DNA from: Clostridia bacterium
Lineage (GTDB): Bacteria > Bacillota > Clostridia > Christensenellales > Aristaeellaceae
Direction: 5' to 3'
NCBI GenBank assembly: GCA_017541105.1
Contig: JAFXZS010000016.1
Location: forward strand, 186,001 to 250,000
Length of the DNA: 64,000 nt
Shown here: positions 34,399 to 43,213 of the stretch, one piece after another
Position numbering within the stretch: the first letter of the stretch is position 1
Layout of the letters: the number at the start of each line of letters is the position of its first letter
The notes under the pieces: generated by a model
Told to the model about the DNA's origin: nothing
Database searches by the model: none
What the model saw: only the letters and a program-made list of their open reading frames with translations
Translations under genes and position numbers: made by a program

Positions 34399-35676
34399 AT
34401 GAAAAGGAATTGGATCAGAATTCTCGCAATCGTTTTGATGCTTGGTATGCTCAGCGGATGTACCATGATTTCCCCGTCCACCCTGGAATCCATGTTCGGC
34501 AGCAAAGATACCACCGCAGCAGCGACTGCCGTGCCTACGGAAGCCGTTTCTTCCGGTGAAGACACGGTGACAATCAGCCTGGAAGAATACCAGAGGCTGA
34601 ACCGTTTTGCAGAGCTCAATGAGATTTATGATTTGGCTCATGAATACTTCTATAAGGATATTGATGACGAAAAGATGCTGGATGAGGCTTCCAGAGGTTT
34701 GTTGACAGGGCTCGACGATCCATATTCGTATTATTACAATCCCGAAGAATACGCGAAAATGTGGGAAGATGATGAAGGCGTCTACGGCGGGATCGGTATC
34801 CTGATCTCCGCGAATTACAAGACGCAGATCTGCACGATCAGCCGCGTGTTCCAAGGAAGCCCGGCAGAAGCAGCCGGCGTGCATCGCGGAGATATCCTAT
34901 ACCGTGTCGGAGAAGACTTGTATGTGACAGCAGATACGCTCGAAGACGCCGTGAAAATCATGCGCGGCGAACCCGGAAGCAGCGTAGATGTTGCTTTCCT
35001 TCGCAACGGAGAAGAGATTTCCTTTACGATCCCACGGGAAATCATTAATGTAAACCAGATTGAGAGCACCATGCTGGACGAAAAGGTCGGATATATCGCA
35101 TTATACCAGTTTGCGGGACAGTGCGAGCAGGAATTCGAAAAAGCATTGAATGAACTGCTCGGGAAAGGAATGAAGGGGCTGATTATCGATCTGAGGGATA
35201 ACGGCGGCGGATGGGTAGATCAGGCACGCTACATCGGTGACCTGTTCATGGATGAAGGTGAATTATGCTATCTCCGGTTTAAGGATGGCACGGAAGACCA
35301 CAGTTATTATCTTACGCAGAACGGTAAAGTGAATGTAAAGATCGTGGTTCTTGTGAATGAGAACAGCGCAAGTTCCTCCGAGATTCTGACAGGAGCTCTG
35401 CGTGACTGCGCGGACGCTGTCATCGTCGGAACAAAAACATTCGGAAAAGGGATTGTCCAGAATGTTATTCCCGTAGGGAGCCGGGGCGCCGGATTCCAGA
35501 TCACGGTTGCGGAATATTTCTCTCCGAAAGGCAATGCGGTTCATGATATCGGAATTGAACCGGACGTTCTGGTCGAATTGCCCGAGGGAGATAACGGAAT
35601 GTACGGTTTCGCGGATGTGAAACAGGATATTCAGCTGGCAAAGGCCTATGAGACAATTCTGGAAAAAATGAAGTAA
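34399..35676 (+). CDS. S41-family C-terminal processing peptidase, lipoprotein
   Basis: 425 residues from ATG 34399 (a GTG two codons upstream is an alternative). The signal peptide ends in lipobox LSGC with Cys at residue 21, so it is membrane-anchored outside. A Ser/Thr-rich linker (30-60) leads to the peptidase cap and a PDZ domain around 110-190 (SPAEAAGVHRGDILY, GEPGSSVDVAFLRNG). The catalytic Ser is in NENSASSSEI near 325 and Lys in TKTFGKGIVQN near 350, a CtpA/CtpB-type Ser-Lys dyad. Substrates might include other exported proteins, such as the binding protein encoded 17 bases downstream; inference. Confidence 0.92.
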   Translation: MKRNWIRILAIVLMLGMLSGCTMISPSTLESMFGSKDTTAAATAVPTEAVSSGEDTVTISLEEYQRLNRFAELNEIYDLAHEYFYKDIDDEKMLDEASRGLLTGLDDPYSYYYNPEEYAKMWEDDEGVYGGIGILISANYKTQICTISRVFQGSPAEAAGVHRGDILYRVGEDLYVTADTLEDAVKIMRGEPGSSVDVAFLRNGEEISFTIPREIINVNQIESTMLDEKVGYIALYQFAGQCEQEFEKALNELLGKGMKGLIIDLRDNGGGWVDQARYIGDLFMDEGELCYLRFKDGTEDHSYYLTQNGKVNVKIVVLVNENSASSSEILTGALRDCADAVIVGTKTFGKGIVQNVIPVGSRGAGFQITVAEYFSPKGNAVHDIGIEPDVLVELPEGDNGMYGFADVKQDIQLAKAYETILEKMK

Positions 35677-35693
35677 TACGGAGGTTCAGGAGA

Positions 35694-36602
35694 ATGAAAA
35701 AGTTTCTGGTTCTTCTCATATGCATACTGTTCTTTGCTGCCGCTACAGCCGTTTGTGAGGATTCTTACCTGATAACCGCGCCTGACGGAGCTCCGGCGGT
35801 CGCCGCGGCGGGAATATTCGCGGACCATCCGGACCGGGTGCGGAAAGTCGCCGCTGATACCATTGCGGTGGAATTTGCAAACGAAGAATCCGAGTTTATC
35901 ATTGCTCCGATCAACGCCGGTGCAAAGCTCTTCAGGGCCGGAAAGTCCACTTACCGGCTGGCGGCTGTCGTTACATGGGGGAATCTGGTTTTCGCTTCCC
36001 AGAAGGAAGGATTTGAGCCGGACATGATCAACGGCGCAAAACTGACTCTTTTCGGCGAAAACACGATCAACGCCTCCATTGCCCTGTTTATTCTGCAAAA
36101 TAAAGGCATTGTTCCGTCAGAAATCGAGTACCTGGCCGGAGCGAAGAATACACAGGATCTGCTGATGACGGATCCGGAAGCCATTGTCATGACGGCTGAA
36201 CCTGCCGCGACCGCCACAAAAATGAAAAATGAAGCGGTAAAAACCTTTTCCCTGAATGAACTGTACAAGGACGTTACGGGATTTGACGGATTTACGCAGG
36301 CCGGATTATTTGTCAGGGAAAAGGACATTCTTGAAAACCCTGAAGAAACCAATGCCCGGATTGCGGAAATCAAGGCCTCAGTAGAAAGAGTGGAAGCGGA
36401 TCCCGAGAGTACCGCAGCGGATGCGGTGGCCATGGAAATCCTGCCGAACGCAAAGGTAGCGCTCAACGCGATTCCGAACTGTGCGATCCGGTACGCGAAT
36501 GCCACAGAGGCCAAAGAACAGATTGAAACAACCGCGTTGATCGATCTGGCTCAATTCGGCGGAGAAGTGCCGGCGGATGACTTCTACTATGCCGCGGAAT
36601 AA
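35694..36602 (+). CDS. ABC transporter substrate-binding protein (NMT1/SsuA-like)
   Basis: 302 residues with a signal peptide (MKKFLVLLICILFFAAATAV). The body shows a two-lobe NMT1/TauA-like fold: YLITAPDGAPAVAAAGIFAD, FIIAPINAGAKLFRAGKS, LTLFGENTINASIALFILQN and MTAEPAATATKMK. No lipobox Cys is at the cleavage site apart from a Cys near residue 21, which does not fit a canonical lipobox. GGAGG is upstream of the ATG. It ends inside the permease gene by 14 to 26 bases. Ligand unknown; family transports alkanesulfonates, nitrate, thiamine precursors and similar small molecules. Confidence 0.85.
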   Translation: MKKFLVLLICILFFAAATAVCEDSYLITAPDGAPAVAAAGIFADHPDRVRKVAADTIAVEFANEESEFIIAPINAGAKLFRAGKSTYRLAAVVTWGNLVFASQKEGFEPDMINGAKLTLFGENTINASIALFILQNKGIVPSEIEYLAGAKNTQDLLMTDPEAIVMTAEPAATATKMKNEAVKTFSLNELYKDVTGFDGFTQAGLFVREKDILENPEETNARIAEIKASVERVEADPESTAADAVAMEILPNAKVALNAIPNCAIRYANATEAKEQIETTALIDLAQFGGEVPADDFYYAAE

Positions 36603-37347
36603 CAGAAGAACAAATCTCATATGGTTTTGCCTCGGCATTGGCCTGATTCTGGTTCTGATCCGGACAGGAGGCCTGGCGAAGGGGAATCTGCTTGTGTTCC
36701 CCCGCGTGAAGGATATTGCCGAGGCTTTCCTGCGCCTGATTCAGGAAGGGAAAACATATGCTCTGATCAGTACGACGCTGTGGCATGTCCTCGAGGCCCT
36801 GGCGCTTTCTGTCGGAATCGGTTTTGCAATCGGACTTGCCGAAGGCTTCAGCTCCGGCGCGCACGCGTTTTTCCAGCCGCTGATGAACCTGATCCGTTCG
36901 CTGCCGATGATCATGCTGGTTATTCTGATTATGGCTATGCTCTCCTACAAAGCTGTTCCGCTGACTGCGGCAACCGTGGTACTGATTCCGGTGATCAGCG
37001 AAGCTGTATATGAAGGATGCCGATCCATTGATCCCGAACTGCTTGATGTATACCGGCTGAATGCCGGATTCGGATGGCCGGTTGTACGATCTGTTTATCT
37101 GCCCATGATTGCCGGTTATGTTCGCCAGGCGTTCATGAATGCCGCGGGAATGGGACTGAAGATTACGGTTTCAGCTGAATACCTTGTGCAGACCAGGAAT
37201 TCACTGGGAAAGGCAATTTATTCCAGCAGTTATTTTAGTGAATACGCTGAAATGTACGCGTACGCTTTTCTGATGGTTCTGCTGGTTTACCTGATTTCAA
37301 AAGGCCCGGTATTGCTGTACAGGGTGCTGCACCGGGAAACCCCGTGA
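36577..37347 (+). CDS. ABC transporter permease (SsuC/TauC type)
   Basis: 256 residues from ATG 36577, overlapping the binding-protein gene by 26 bases; ATG 36589 is an alternative start. Six membrane helices (LIWFCLGIGLILVLIRTGG, ALALSVGIGFAIGLAEGF, LPMIMLVILIMAMLSYKAV and others) with the EAA-type loop in the region YEGCRSIDPELLDVYRLNAG. Typical SsuC-type permeases work with an SsuB ATPase encoded beside them. None is present here: the convergent UGT-like gene follows after 40 bases. The ATPase must be encoded elsewhere or shared. Confidence 0.88.
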   Translation: MTSTMPRNNRRTNLIWFCLGIGLILVLIRTGGLAKGNLLVFPRVKDIAEAFLRLIQEGKTYALISTTLWHVLEALALSVGIGFAIGLAEGFSSGAHAFFQPLMNLIRSLPMIMLVILIMAMLSYKAVPLTAATVVLIPVISEAVYEGCRSIDPELLDVYRLNAGFGWPVVRSVYLPMIAGYVRQAFMNAAGMGLKITVSAEYLVQTRNSLGKAIYSSSYFSEYAEMYAYAFLMVLLVYLISKGPVLLYRVLHRETP

Positions 37348-37387
37348 ACGGGACCGGTTCTTCATTTTGCCCTGAATCGAACAGATC

Positions 37388-38632
37388 TTACCACTCCCGG
37401 ACAGCTTTTTCAATGAGATCGGCTGCCGTTGATGTTCCGTGCTCTTTTGCCAGGAGCGCGGAAATTTTATTTGCGTTATTGTCATATTCCGGATTGGCTG
37501 TAAGGGCTTGAAGCGCATCCTGCAGATTTGCCTCCGTAAGCCTGGACCGAAAGACAGGCTTTGGCCCGCAGCCGCTTTTTTCCACCAGGGAGGCCCAAAA
37601 GGACTGATCCCCGGCGAAAGGAATAATCAGGGATGGTTTCCCGAATCGAAGGCCGGCAGAAGTAGTACCGGCTCCACCATGGTGAACCACCGCGGAAACT
37701 TTTGAAAAAAGCCAGTCATGCGGAATATAGTCAGCAAAAAACACCCGGTCATCGGATTTCTCGCGTTGTTCGGACCATCCGTTGCAGATGACTGCCCGCT
37801 GGCCTGATTTACGAAGAACCCGGAGAATCGTGTCAAAAAAACCTTCCATATTTCCGCCGTTCATCGATCCGAAACCGAAATAAAGCGGCGGCTTTCCGCC
37901 GGAAAGAAATTCAAGAAGATCCGACGGCGGATTCCATGGGGCAGGATATTCATCAAACCAGAAACCGCTCATATGAATCATGGAATCCCATTCCGGCGGT
38001 CGGGGAAAAACGGAAGGACTGATGGCATAGATTTCCTGAATGCGGTGATTCCCGATATGATAGTCCGGAAGGGAATGCGGGTGACGAATATTCAGCCCGT
38101 TGTTTTTCCGCCATTCCGTAAGAAAACTGCTTTCGAGCAGGCCGATAAGCAGATAGCCGGCCCGGTAGGACGCCTTATTTACAGAAGGAGATAGATGCTG
38201 GTGACGAACGGAGGAAATGGGAGTGTCACCGGTCGGATCCATGGGAAAGAAGTGAGTCTGCACACAGGGGATATCAAGCAATTCCGCCACGGAATAGTAG
38301 ACGGTTCCGAAATAATTGCAAACCATGGCATCCGCCTGGCTGCAGCTGCTGACAATGTCCTGAATCAGCAGGGAACCATAAGATTTCAGGTTTTTGCGGA
38401 TTTTAGGCAGAAAAGTGATCGCATTCGTGTTCGGGGCCATGACGGAAGCGATGAAAGATTCCGCATCTCCGGAAAGAGGGAAGAACGGTATGCCGGCCTG
38501 GCGTGCATTGCTTTCAAAACGTGAGAAGGCCGCGAGAGTAATCTCATGTCCGCGGCGCTGAAGCTCGGCAGCGAGAATAATATACGGGCGGACGTCACCG
38601 GTGGAACCAAGGGCCAATAACGTCAGTTTCAC
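37388..38632 (-). CDS. UGT-type (GT1) glycosyltransferase
   Basis: 414 residues from GTG 38632, seven bases after AGGTG; an upstream GTG at 38647 sits before that site. N-terminal Rossmann segment LTLLALGSTGDVRPYIILAA with RRGHEITLAAFSRF is the classical sterol-glucosyltransferase/UGT start. The donor-binding C-lobe reads YFGFGSMNGGN near 252, then VVHHGGAGTTSAGLRFGKPS near 322 and PFAGDQSFWA. Members transfer sugars from UDP- or dTDP-sugars to lipids, sterols or aglycones; bacterial acceptor unknown. Transcribed from its own promoter, divergent from 38819. Confidence 0.9.
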   Translation of the reverse strand: MKLTLLALGSTGDVRPYIILAAELQRRGHEITLAAFSRFESNARQAGIPFFPLSGDAESFIASVMAPNTNAITFLPKIRKNLKSYGSLLIQDIVSSCSQADAMVCNYFGTVYYSVAELLDIPCVQTHFFPMDPTGDTPISSVRHQHLSPSVNKASYRAGYLLIGLLESSFLTEWRKNNGLNIRHPHSLPDYHIGNHRIQEIYAISPSVFPRPPEWDSMIHMSGFWFDEYPAPWNPPSDLLEFLSGGKPPLYFGFGSMNGGNMEGFFDTILRVLRKSGQRAVICNGWSEQREKSDDRVFFADYIPHDWLFSKVSAVVHHGGAGTTSAGLRFGKPSLIIPFAGDQSFWASLVEKSGCGPKPVFRSRLTEANLQDALQALTANPEYDNNANKISALLAKEHGTSTAADLIEKAVREW

Positions 38633-38672
38633 AGCCGGACACCTCACATACCATATTCAACCGGGATATAAT

Positions 38673-38701
38673 ATTATACAGAAAATACCCGGCGGATTCA
38701 A
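38673..38701 (-). promoter_or_regulatory. Promoter for the UGT-like gene
   Basis: Minus-strand TTGAAT (38701-38696), 17 bases, TATAAT (38678-38673). Initiation near 38666, about 34 bases before the GTG. Confidence 0.75.
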
Positions 38702-38745
38702 TCTTTGGAAAAAACTCCGGAATGCATGAAAATCACAGTGAAGCG

Positions 38746-38774
38746 TTGCATAATCCGTAGGAAGAGCGTATAAT
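38746..38774 (+). promoter_or_regulatory. Promoter for the receiver-like / SPFH gene pair
   Basis: TTGCAT (38746-38751), 17 bases, TATAAT (38769-38774). Initiation near 38781, with TGGAGG as ribosome site before the ATG at 38819. Confidence 0.78.
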
Positions 38775-38818
38775 ACTTCACGCGAACGGAATGCTTTCGC
38801 ACTGATGGAGGTTTCTGA

Positions 38819-39643
38819 ATGTACAAACTTTTGCTCGTTTCAGATCGTGAGGAAGTGCTGAATGCTTTTGCCCAGGTTCAGAACTGGGAGCGGCAGGGTT
38901 TTAAGCCTCCCCACATCCGCCATGATTTTGAAGGCGCGAAGGATAGTCTGGCCAAGCATCATGCAGATGGAATTGCCATCGCTGTTTCTCCCGAGGAGGA
39001 GGAGAAAATTCTTTCCTATCTGCAGGAGTTTTTTCCGAATGTTTCGATTTTTCAGGCCGGGACAAACCCGGAAGAAGTTCTGCGCTATTTGAATGAGCTG
39101 AATATTCTGCTGAACAGGATTCATGCGGATTTTTCCAATGACCGTTTCAGAGAAATCGATATGCTTCAGGAGTGCCGTCATGAGTTTTTCCGCAAAGTAC
39201 TGACGGGCCGTATACAGCAAAAGGGGGATATTTTCCGCGGGATGCGCCTTTTACGCAGCCGGATGGACGCGGACAGACCCTGTCTGCTTGTTGAGCTGGA
39301 ACAGCCAAGTGCCAGGGACGATGATAAACTGGAAGGCCGTTGGCATTATGGCGATGTAAGGCTTGAAATTGCACTGAGGAACTCATTCGGAGGCGATGTC
39401 GCCGGTATTCATATTCTTCCCACAGTTCATACGGACGGGAGAATCCTGGTTCTTTGCTGCCCGCTGCATGGCATTACAACAAAGATTTCAGGGGAAAGTA
39501 TGACCTCCATGCTGACTAACCGGATTACCGAAGGGATATCCCACCTGAAGGAATTTTTCGGGCTGGATCTTCATATCAGTGAAATACGGGTATTGCCGTC
39601 GCTGTATGCACTGTGTGCCGACGCGTCGGATGAAATGCAATGA
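38819..39643 (+). CDS. Receiver-like protein without DNA-binding domain
   Basis: 274 residues. Residues 1-105 resemble a response-regulator receiver of the YesN/AraC type: MYKLLLVSDREEVLNAF, then WERQGFKPPHI, HHADGIAIAVSPEEEEKIL and a helix at LQEFFPNVSIFQAG. The phosphorylatable Asp is not clear, since the expected strand reads ADGIAIAVS, so it is probably a pseudo-receiver. The remaining 170 residues (LQECRHEFFRKVLTGRIQQ, CLLVELEQPSA, LVLCCPLHGITTKI) resemble the linker domain of those regulators, but no C-terminal helix-turn-helix follows. It may be a truncated or repurposed regulator working by protein contact. Shares a promoter with the SPFH gene 39 bases downstream. Confidence 0.65.
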   Translation: MYKLLLVSDREEVLNAFAQVQNWERQGFKPPHIRHDFEGAKDSLAKHHADGIAIAVSPEEEEKILSYLQEFFPNVSIFQAGTNPEEVLRYLNELNILLNRIHADFSNDRFREIDMLQECRHEFFRKVLTGRIQQKGDIFRGMRLLRSRMDADRPCLLVELEQPSARDDDKLEGRWHYGDVRLEIALRNSFGGDVAGIHILPTVHTDGRILVLCCPLHGITTKISGESMTSMLTNRITEGISHLKEFFGLDLHISEIRVLPSLYALCADASDEMQ

Positions 39644-39682
39644 AATCAAACAATCACACTACAGAATCGGGAGGTTGAAAAC

Positions 39683-40738
39683 ATGGGTATTCTGGACATG
39701 ATCAGAGGACAGCTCATCGATGTCATTGAATGGACTGATCCATCCAACAAAACAATGGTCCACAAGTATGACATGAACGGCAAGGAAATCATGATGGGCG
39801 CGCAGCTGACGGTTCGTGAGAGCCAGGTTGCCGTATTTGTCAACGAAGGACAGCTGGCTGACATCTTCGAACCCGGCAGATATGAACTGCAGACAAGCAA
39901 CATGCCGATTCTTACCGCGCTGAAGAGCTGGAAATACGGATTTAACAGCCCCTTCAAAGCAGATGTTTACTTCGTCAATACGAAGCAGTTCCTGGACATG
40001 AAGTGGGGAACAAGCAATCCCGTGATGATGCGCGATGCCGAATTCGGAATGATCCGTCTGCGGGCGTTTGGTATTTACAGTTTCCGCGTGTCTGATGCGG
40101 AGACTTTCCTGAAAGAAGTCTTCGGCACTTCCGCACTGTTTACAGTGGAAGGCGTTGAAGGACAGATTAAGAGGACACTGGTCAGCGGCCTGAGCGACGC
40201 GATTGCTGAAAGCAAGATTCCCGCGCTGGATCTGGCAGCCAATTATGATGAGCTGGCTTCCTTTGCCATGCAGAATATCAACCCGAAGCTTGCCGCACTG
40301 GGACTGACGCTGTGCAGCTTTGTGATTGAAAACATTTCACTGCCCGAAGAAGTTGAAAAGTCCATGGATAAGCGGACATCCATGGGTGTTCTCGGCAACC
40401 TGGACCAGTATGCCAAGTATCAGGCAGCTGAGGCGATGCGTGAAGCGGCCAACAATGACGGAAGCGGGATGGCCGGTATGGGCGTCGGTATGGGTGCCGG
40501 CGCAGCCATGGGACAGATGTTTGCGCAGAGCATGGCGCCTGCGGCTGCTCCTGCAGCCTCTGCTGCTCCCGCAGCCGGGATGAAGTGCAGTGCCTGCGGC
40601 GCTGCGATTCCAGCAGGGTCCAAGTTCTGTCCGGAATGCGGTGCCAAGCAGGCAGTGAGCGCATTCTGCACAAATTGCGGAAAAGAAATTGCACCCGGAG
40701 CAAAGTTCTGTCCGGAGTGCGGCGCGAAACAGGGTTAA
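39683..40738 (+). CDS. SPFH/Band-7 (YdjI/virion-core-like) protein with double zinc ribbon
   Basis: 351 residues, GGGAGG before the ATG. Residues ~30-250 form an SPFH-type domain of the YdjI family (LTVRESQVAVFVNEGQLADIF, FEPGRYELQTSNMPIL, ALGLTLCSFVIENISLPEEV). A Gly/Ala/Met-rich flexible linker (265-305) follows, and the end has two nearly identical zinc ribbons: CSACGAAIPAGSKFCPECG and CTNCGKEIAPGAKFCPECG. Such proteins assemble on membranes and have been linked to envelope stress in Bacillus (YdjI with YdjG/PspA-like partners). No signal peptide or membrane helix. Followed by a strong terminator. Confidence 0.88.
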   Translation: MGILDMIRGQLIDVIEWTDPSNKTMVHKYDMNGKEIMMGAQLTVRESQVAVFVNEGQLADIFEPGRYELQTSNMPILTALKSWKYGFNSPFKADVYFVNTKQFLDMKWGTSNPVMMRDAEFGMIRLRAFGIYSFRVSDAETFLKEVFGTSALFTVEGVEGQIKRTLVSGLSDAIAESKIPALDLAANYDELASFAMQNINPKLAALGLTLCSFVIENISLPEEVEKSMDKRTSMGVLGNLDQYAKYQAAEAMREAANNDGSGMAGMGVGMGAGAAMGQMFAQSMAPAAAPAASAAPAAGMKCSACGAAIPAGSKFCPECGAKQAVSAFCTNCGKEIAPGAKFCPECGAKQG

Positions 40739-40752
40739 GAAACAGTTCAAAA

Positions 40753-40784
40753 ACAGGGAGCTGACAAGTCGGCTCCCTGTTTTT
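40753..40784. terminator. Bidirectional terminator between SPFH and LRR genes
   Basis: ACAGGGAGCTGAC pairs with GTCGGCTCCCTGT (one T-G wobble), with TTTTT on the plus strand and AAAAA preceding it, so the same hairpin terminates both the SPFH gene and the convergent LRR gene. Confidence 0.9.
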
Positions 40785-40800
40785 ATATACATGGATCCTT

Positions 40801-42240
40801 TTATACTTCGGAATACAGCATGCTGCGATCCATGGCGAACGCTTTCGCATACGAATCCGGATATACGAAGAGCATCAGATGACGGCATTCGTTGAACGCG
40901 TCAGGTTCTATATGAGATACACTTTGCGGAAGCTGAAGGGACAGAAGGTTTTCACAGTTCACAAAGGCTTCTGAGCTGATTGTTTCGAGACCTTCCGGAA
41001 TCACCACACGATTCAGGTTTTCACAGCGGGAAAATGTCAGCGGCAGGATCACTTTTAAACCTTTGGGGAAAATAACTTCCTCAAGCGCAGCGCAGGAACC
41101 GAATGCATGGCCGCCGAGAATTTCAAGAGATGCGGGAAGTTCTATGCATTCCAGAGAGCGGCACCCCTCAAAAGCGGATTCTCCGATTTCGATGATTCCG
41201 TCCGGCAGACGGATCGAAGACAGGCTGGCACATCCGCTGAAGGCACAGGGAGCAATAAAACGAACCGAAGAGGGTATCGAGACCGACGTAAGCGAAGCAC
41301 ATGCGTAGAAAAGGGAATACTCTATTGCCTTCAGGCCTTCGGGCAAAGCAACCGACTCCAGCATCGAACAGCCATGAAAAGCATTGGCGGAGATTCTGGA
41401 AATGGAATCCGGAAGGAAGACTGATTTCAGGTTTTTACAACCGTAAAAGGCTTTTTCATGAATATGCCTCACAGAATCGGGAAGCGTGACGGACTCAAGA
41501 TGAATACGGTTTGCAAAGGATTCCTCAGCGATTTCCGTAATACCGTCAGGCACATTGTATTCTTTGTCTCTTTTGTCAAAGGGATAAAAGAGAAGAGAAT
41601 GCTCCCGTTTATTGATCAGAACATGATCCGCCGAGGCGAACACGGGATGATCCGGCGAAACCTCAAAGGAAGACAAGGATGAACAGCCCGAAAACACGCC
41701 GTTTCCGATTTCCTGAAGGTGGTTAGGAATATTGACGGAGACCAGGGAATCACAGGATGCAAAAGCATTATCCCCCAGCGATGACAGGTTTTTGGGCAAA
41801 GTGACGGACCGAAGGCTTTTGCATTCCGAAAAAGCCTCAGGCCCGATCTGACGAAGGGAGTCGGGAAGGACAATTTCAGAAAGGGAAAGACAGGATTGAA
41901 AGGTTGAATAATTTATCTTACGAACAGAAGGAGGTATAATGATACTCCGCAGGGATGAACATCCGATAAAGCACCATTCTCCGATGGTTTTCACTGTTTT
42001 CGGAATATGGACGGACGTAAGCGATTCGCACCAGGAGAAGGCAGCCTCCCCAAGGACGGTGACAGTGTCCGGAATGGTAACGGAAACGATTGAGGATTGC
42101 CAGGAAAAAGCATTATCAGCAATGGAAGTGACAGGATGGCCTTCATAATCGGATGGAATTACAAGTTTCGTATCCGTACCTTCATAACTGTCCAGCTGTG
42201 CGTTCCCATCCCTGCGAACAGAGAAAAAATAAGCCGACAT
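40801..42240 (-). CDS. BspA-like leucine-rich repeat protein (LRR_5), no signal peptide
   Basis: 479 residues from ATG 42240, with AAAGGTG six bases upstream. Nearly the whole protein is tandem ~23-residue repeats of the Treponema/BspA type (consensus I..-AF..C.SL.SV.IP..V..IG), roughly 17-18 units, broken once near residue 205-225 by SPDHPVFASADHVLINK, a common irregular unit. Related proteins are usually secreted adhesins. Here the N-terminus (MSAYFFSVRRDGNAQLDSYE) has no signal sequence and no room for one upstream, because the ROK gene ends at 42268. No anchor at the C-terminus either, so it is likely cytoplasmic or exported unconventionally. Last gene of the minus-strand cluster. Confidence 0.88.
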   Translation of the reverse strand: MSAYFFSVRRDGNAQLDSYEGTDTKLVIPSDYEGHPVTSIADNAFSWQSSIVSVTIPDTVTVLGEAAFSWCESLTSVHIPKTVKTIGEWCFIGCSSLRSIIIPPSVRKINYSTFQSCLSLSEIVLPDSLRQIGPEAFSECKSLRSVTLPKNLSSLGDNAFASCDSLVSVNIPNHLQEIGNGVFSGCSSLSSFEVSPDHPVFASADHVLINKREHSLLFYPFDKRDKEYNVPDGITEIAEESFANRIHLESVTLPDSVRHIHEKAFYGCKNLKSVFLPDSISRISANAFHGCSMLESVALPEGLKAIEYSLFYACASLTSVSIPSSVRFIAPCAFSGCASLSSIRLPDGIIEIGESAFEGCRSLECIELPASLEILGGHAFGSCAALEEVIFPKGLKVILPLTFSRCENLNRVVIPEGLETISSEAFVNCENLLSLQLPQSVSHIEPDAFNECRHLMLFVYPDSYAKAFAMDRSMLYSEV

Positions 42241-42267
42241 AAGAAGCACCTTTCTAATCCGTATTGA

Positions 42268-43209
42268 TCAGGAAAGCATTGCGGCGCCGATGATACCGGC
42301 TTCCGGGCCGAGAACGGCAAGCCTGATATCCGGCATCGGCTGATCGTCATACAGCACATATTTCGGAAATGTCTTCCTGATCGCATCCAGAAGAAAATCC
42401 CCGGCTTTGCTGACACCGCCGCCCAGCACAATGATTTCCGGATCAATCAGATTGACGACGTTGGCAATCGCCTGAGAAAGGTATTGAATATAGCGGTCAT
42501 AGACCTCGACAGCAACAGGATCCTTCTCACGCGCGGCATCGATGACAGTACGCGCATTGATCCTGTCCGGATTGCCTGAAACACTTTTCAGAATCAGGGA
42601 TTCCGGACAGTTCTGAACAGCTTCACGTCCCATACGGATCAGGGCTGTAGCGGAACAGTACCGCTCCAGGCAGCCATGATTGCCACAGGAACAGGGAACA
42701 CCGTCCAGATCCAGAATCACATGACCCAGCTCGCTGCCGATTCCGTGAAAACCGCTCCAGATTTTACCGTTCAGAATGATACCGCTGCCGATACCGGTGC
42801 CGATTGTGATAAAAACGCTGGAGGAGGTACCGGCACTGACACCGGCAACGCTCTCCGCAAGGGCGGCGACATTTGCGTCGTTATCAATCAGAATCGGAAC
42901 CTGAAAATACTTCTGAAGCTCGCCGCGAAAGGGGACATGATACCAACCCATATTCGGGCATTTTATAATTACACCCGTGGACATATTCGCGATGCCTGGA
43001 ATACCGGCTCCGACAGATTCCACGCGGTCCATCTTTACACCCGCGGAAGCCACGGCGGTAAAAATACAAGTAGCGAGCTGATGAATCTGCTCTGAAAAGG
43101 GAATCGAGGTATTTGTCGGAATGGATTCTTCCGCAAGAATCCGATTCTTCTGATCCAATACGCCGACCTGAATCCCCGTTCCGCCGACATCGATGCCTAC
43201 ACGTACCAT
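42268..43209 (-). CDS. ROK-family sugar kinase (glucokinase-like)
   Basis: 313 residues, ATG 43209 after GGAGGAG. ATP motif GIDVGGTGIQVGVLD near residue 5, catalytic region DNDANVAALAE near 103, ITIGTGIGSGIILNGK near 130, and the ROK zinc site GHVILDLDGVPCSCGNHGC near 158 with three Cys and His. Phosphorylates glucose or N-acetylhexosamines with ATP. Situated directly after hprK, so it may supply the glycolytic signal sensed by HPr kinase. Confidence 0.93.
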   Translation of the reverse strand: MVRVGIDVGGTGIQVGVLDQKNRILAEESIPTNTSIPFSEQIHQLATCIFTAVASAGVKMDRVESVGAGIPGIANMSTGVIIKCPNMGWYHVPFRGELQKYFQVPILIDNDANVAALAESVAGVSAGTSSSVFITIGTGIGSGIILNGKIWSGFHGIGSELGHVILDLDGVPCSCGNHGCLERYCSATALIRMGREAVQNCPESLILKSVSGNPDRINARTVIDAAREKDPVAVEVYDRYIQYLSQAIANVVNLIDPEIIVLGGGVSKAGDFLLDAIRKTFPKYVLYDDQPMPDIRLAVLGPEAGIIGAAMLS

Positions 43210-43213
43210 AAAT

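Noticed and set aside
40586..40735. Pair of near-identical DNA segments at the end of the SPFH gene
   Set aside because: Explained by the two homologous zinc ribbons of the encoded protein.
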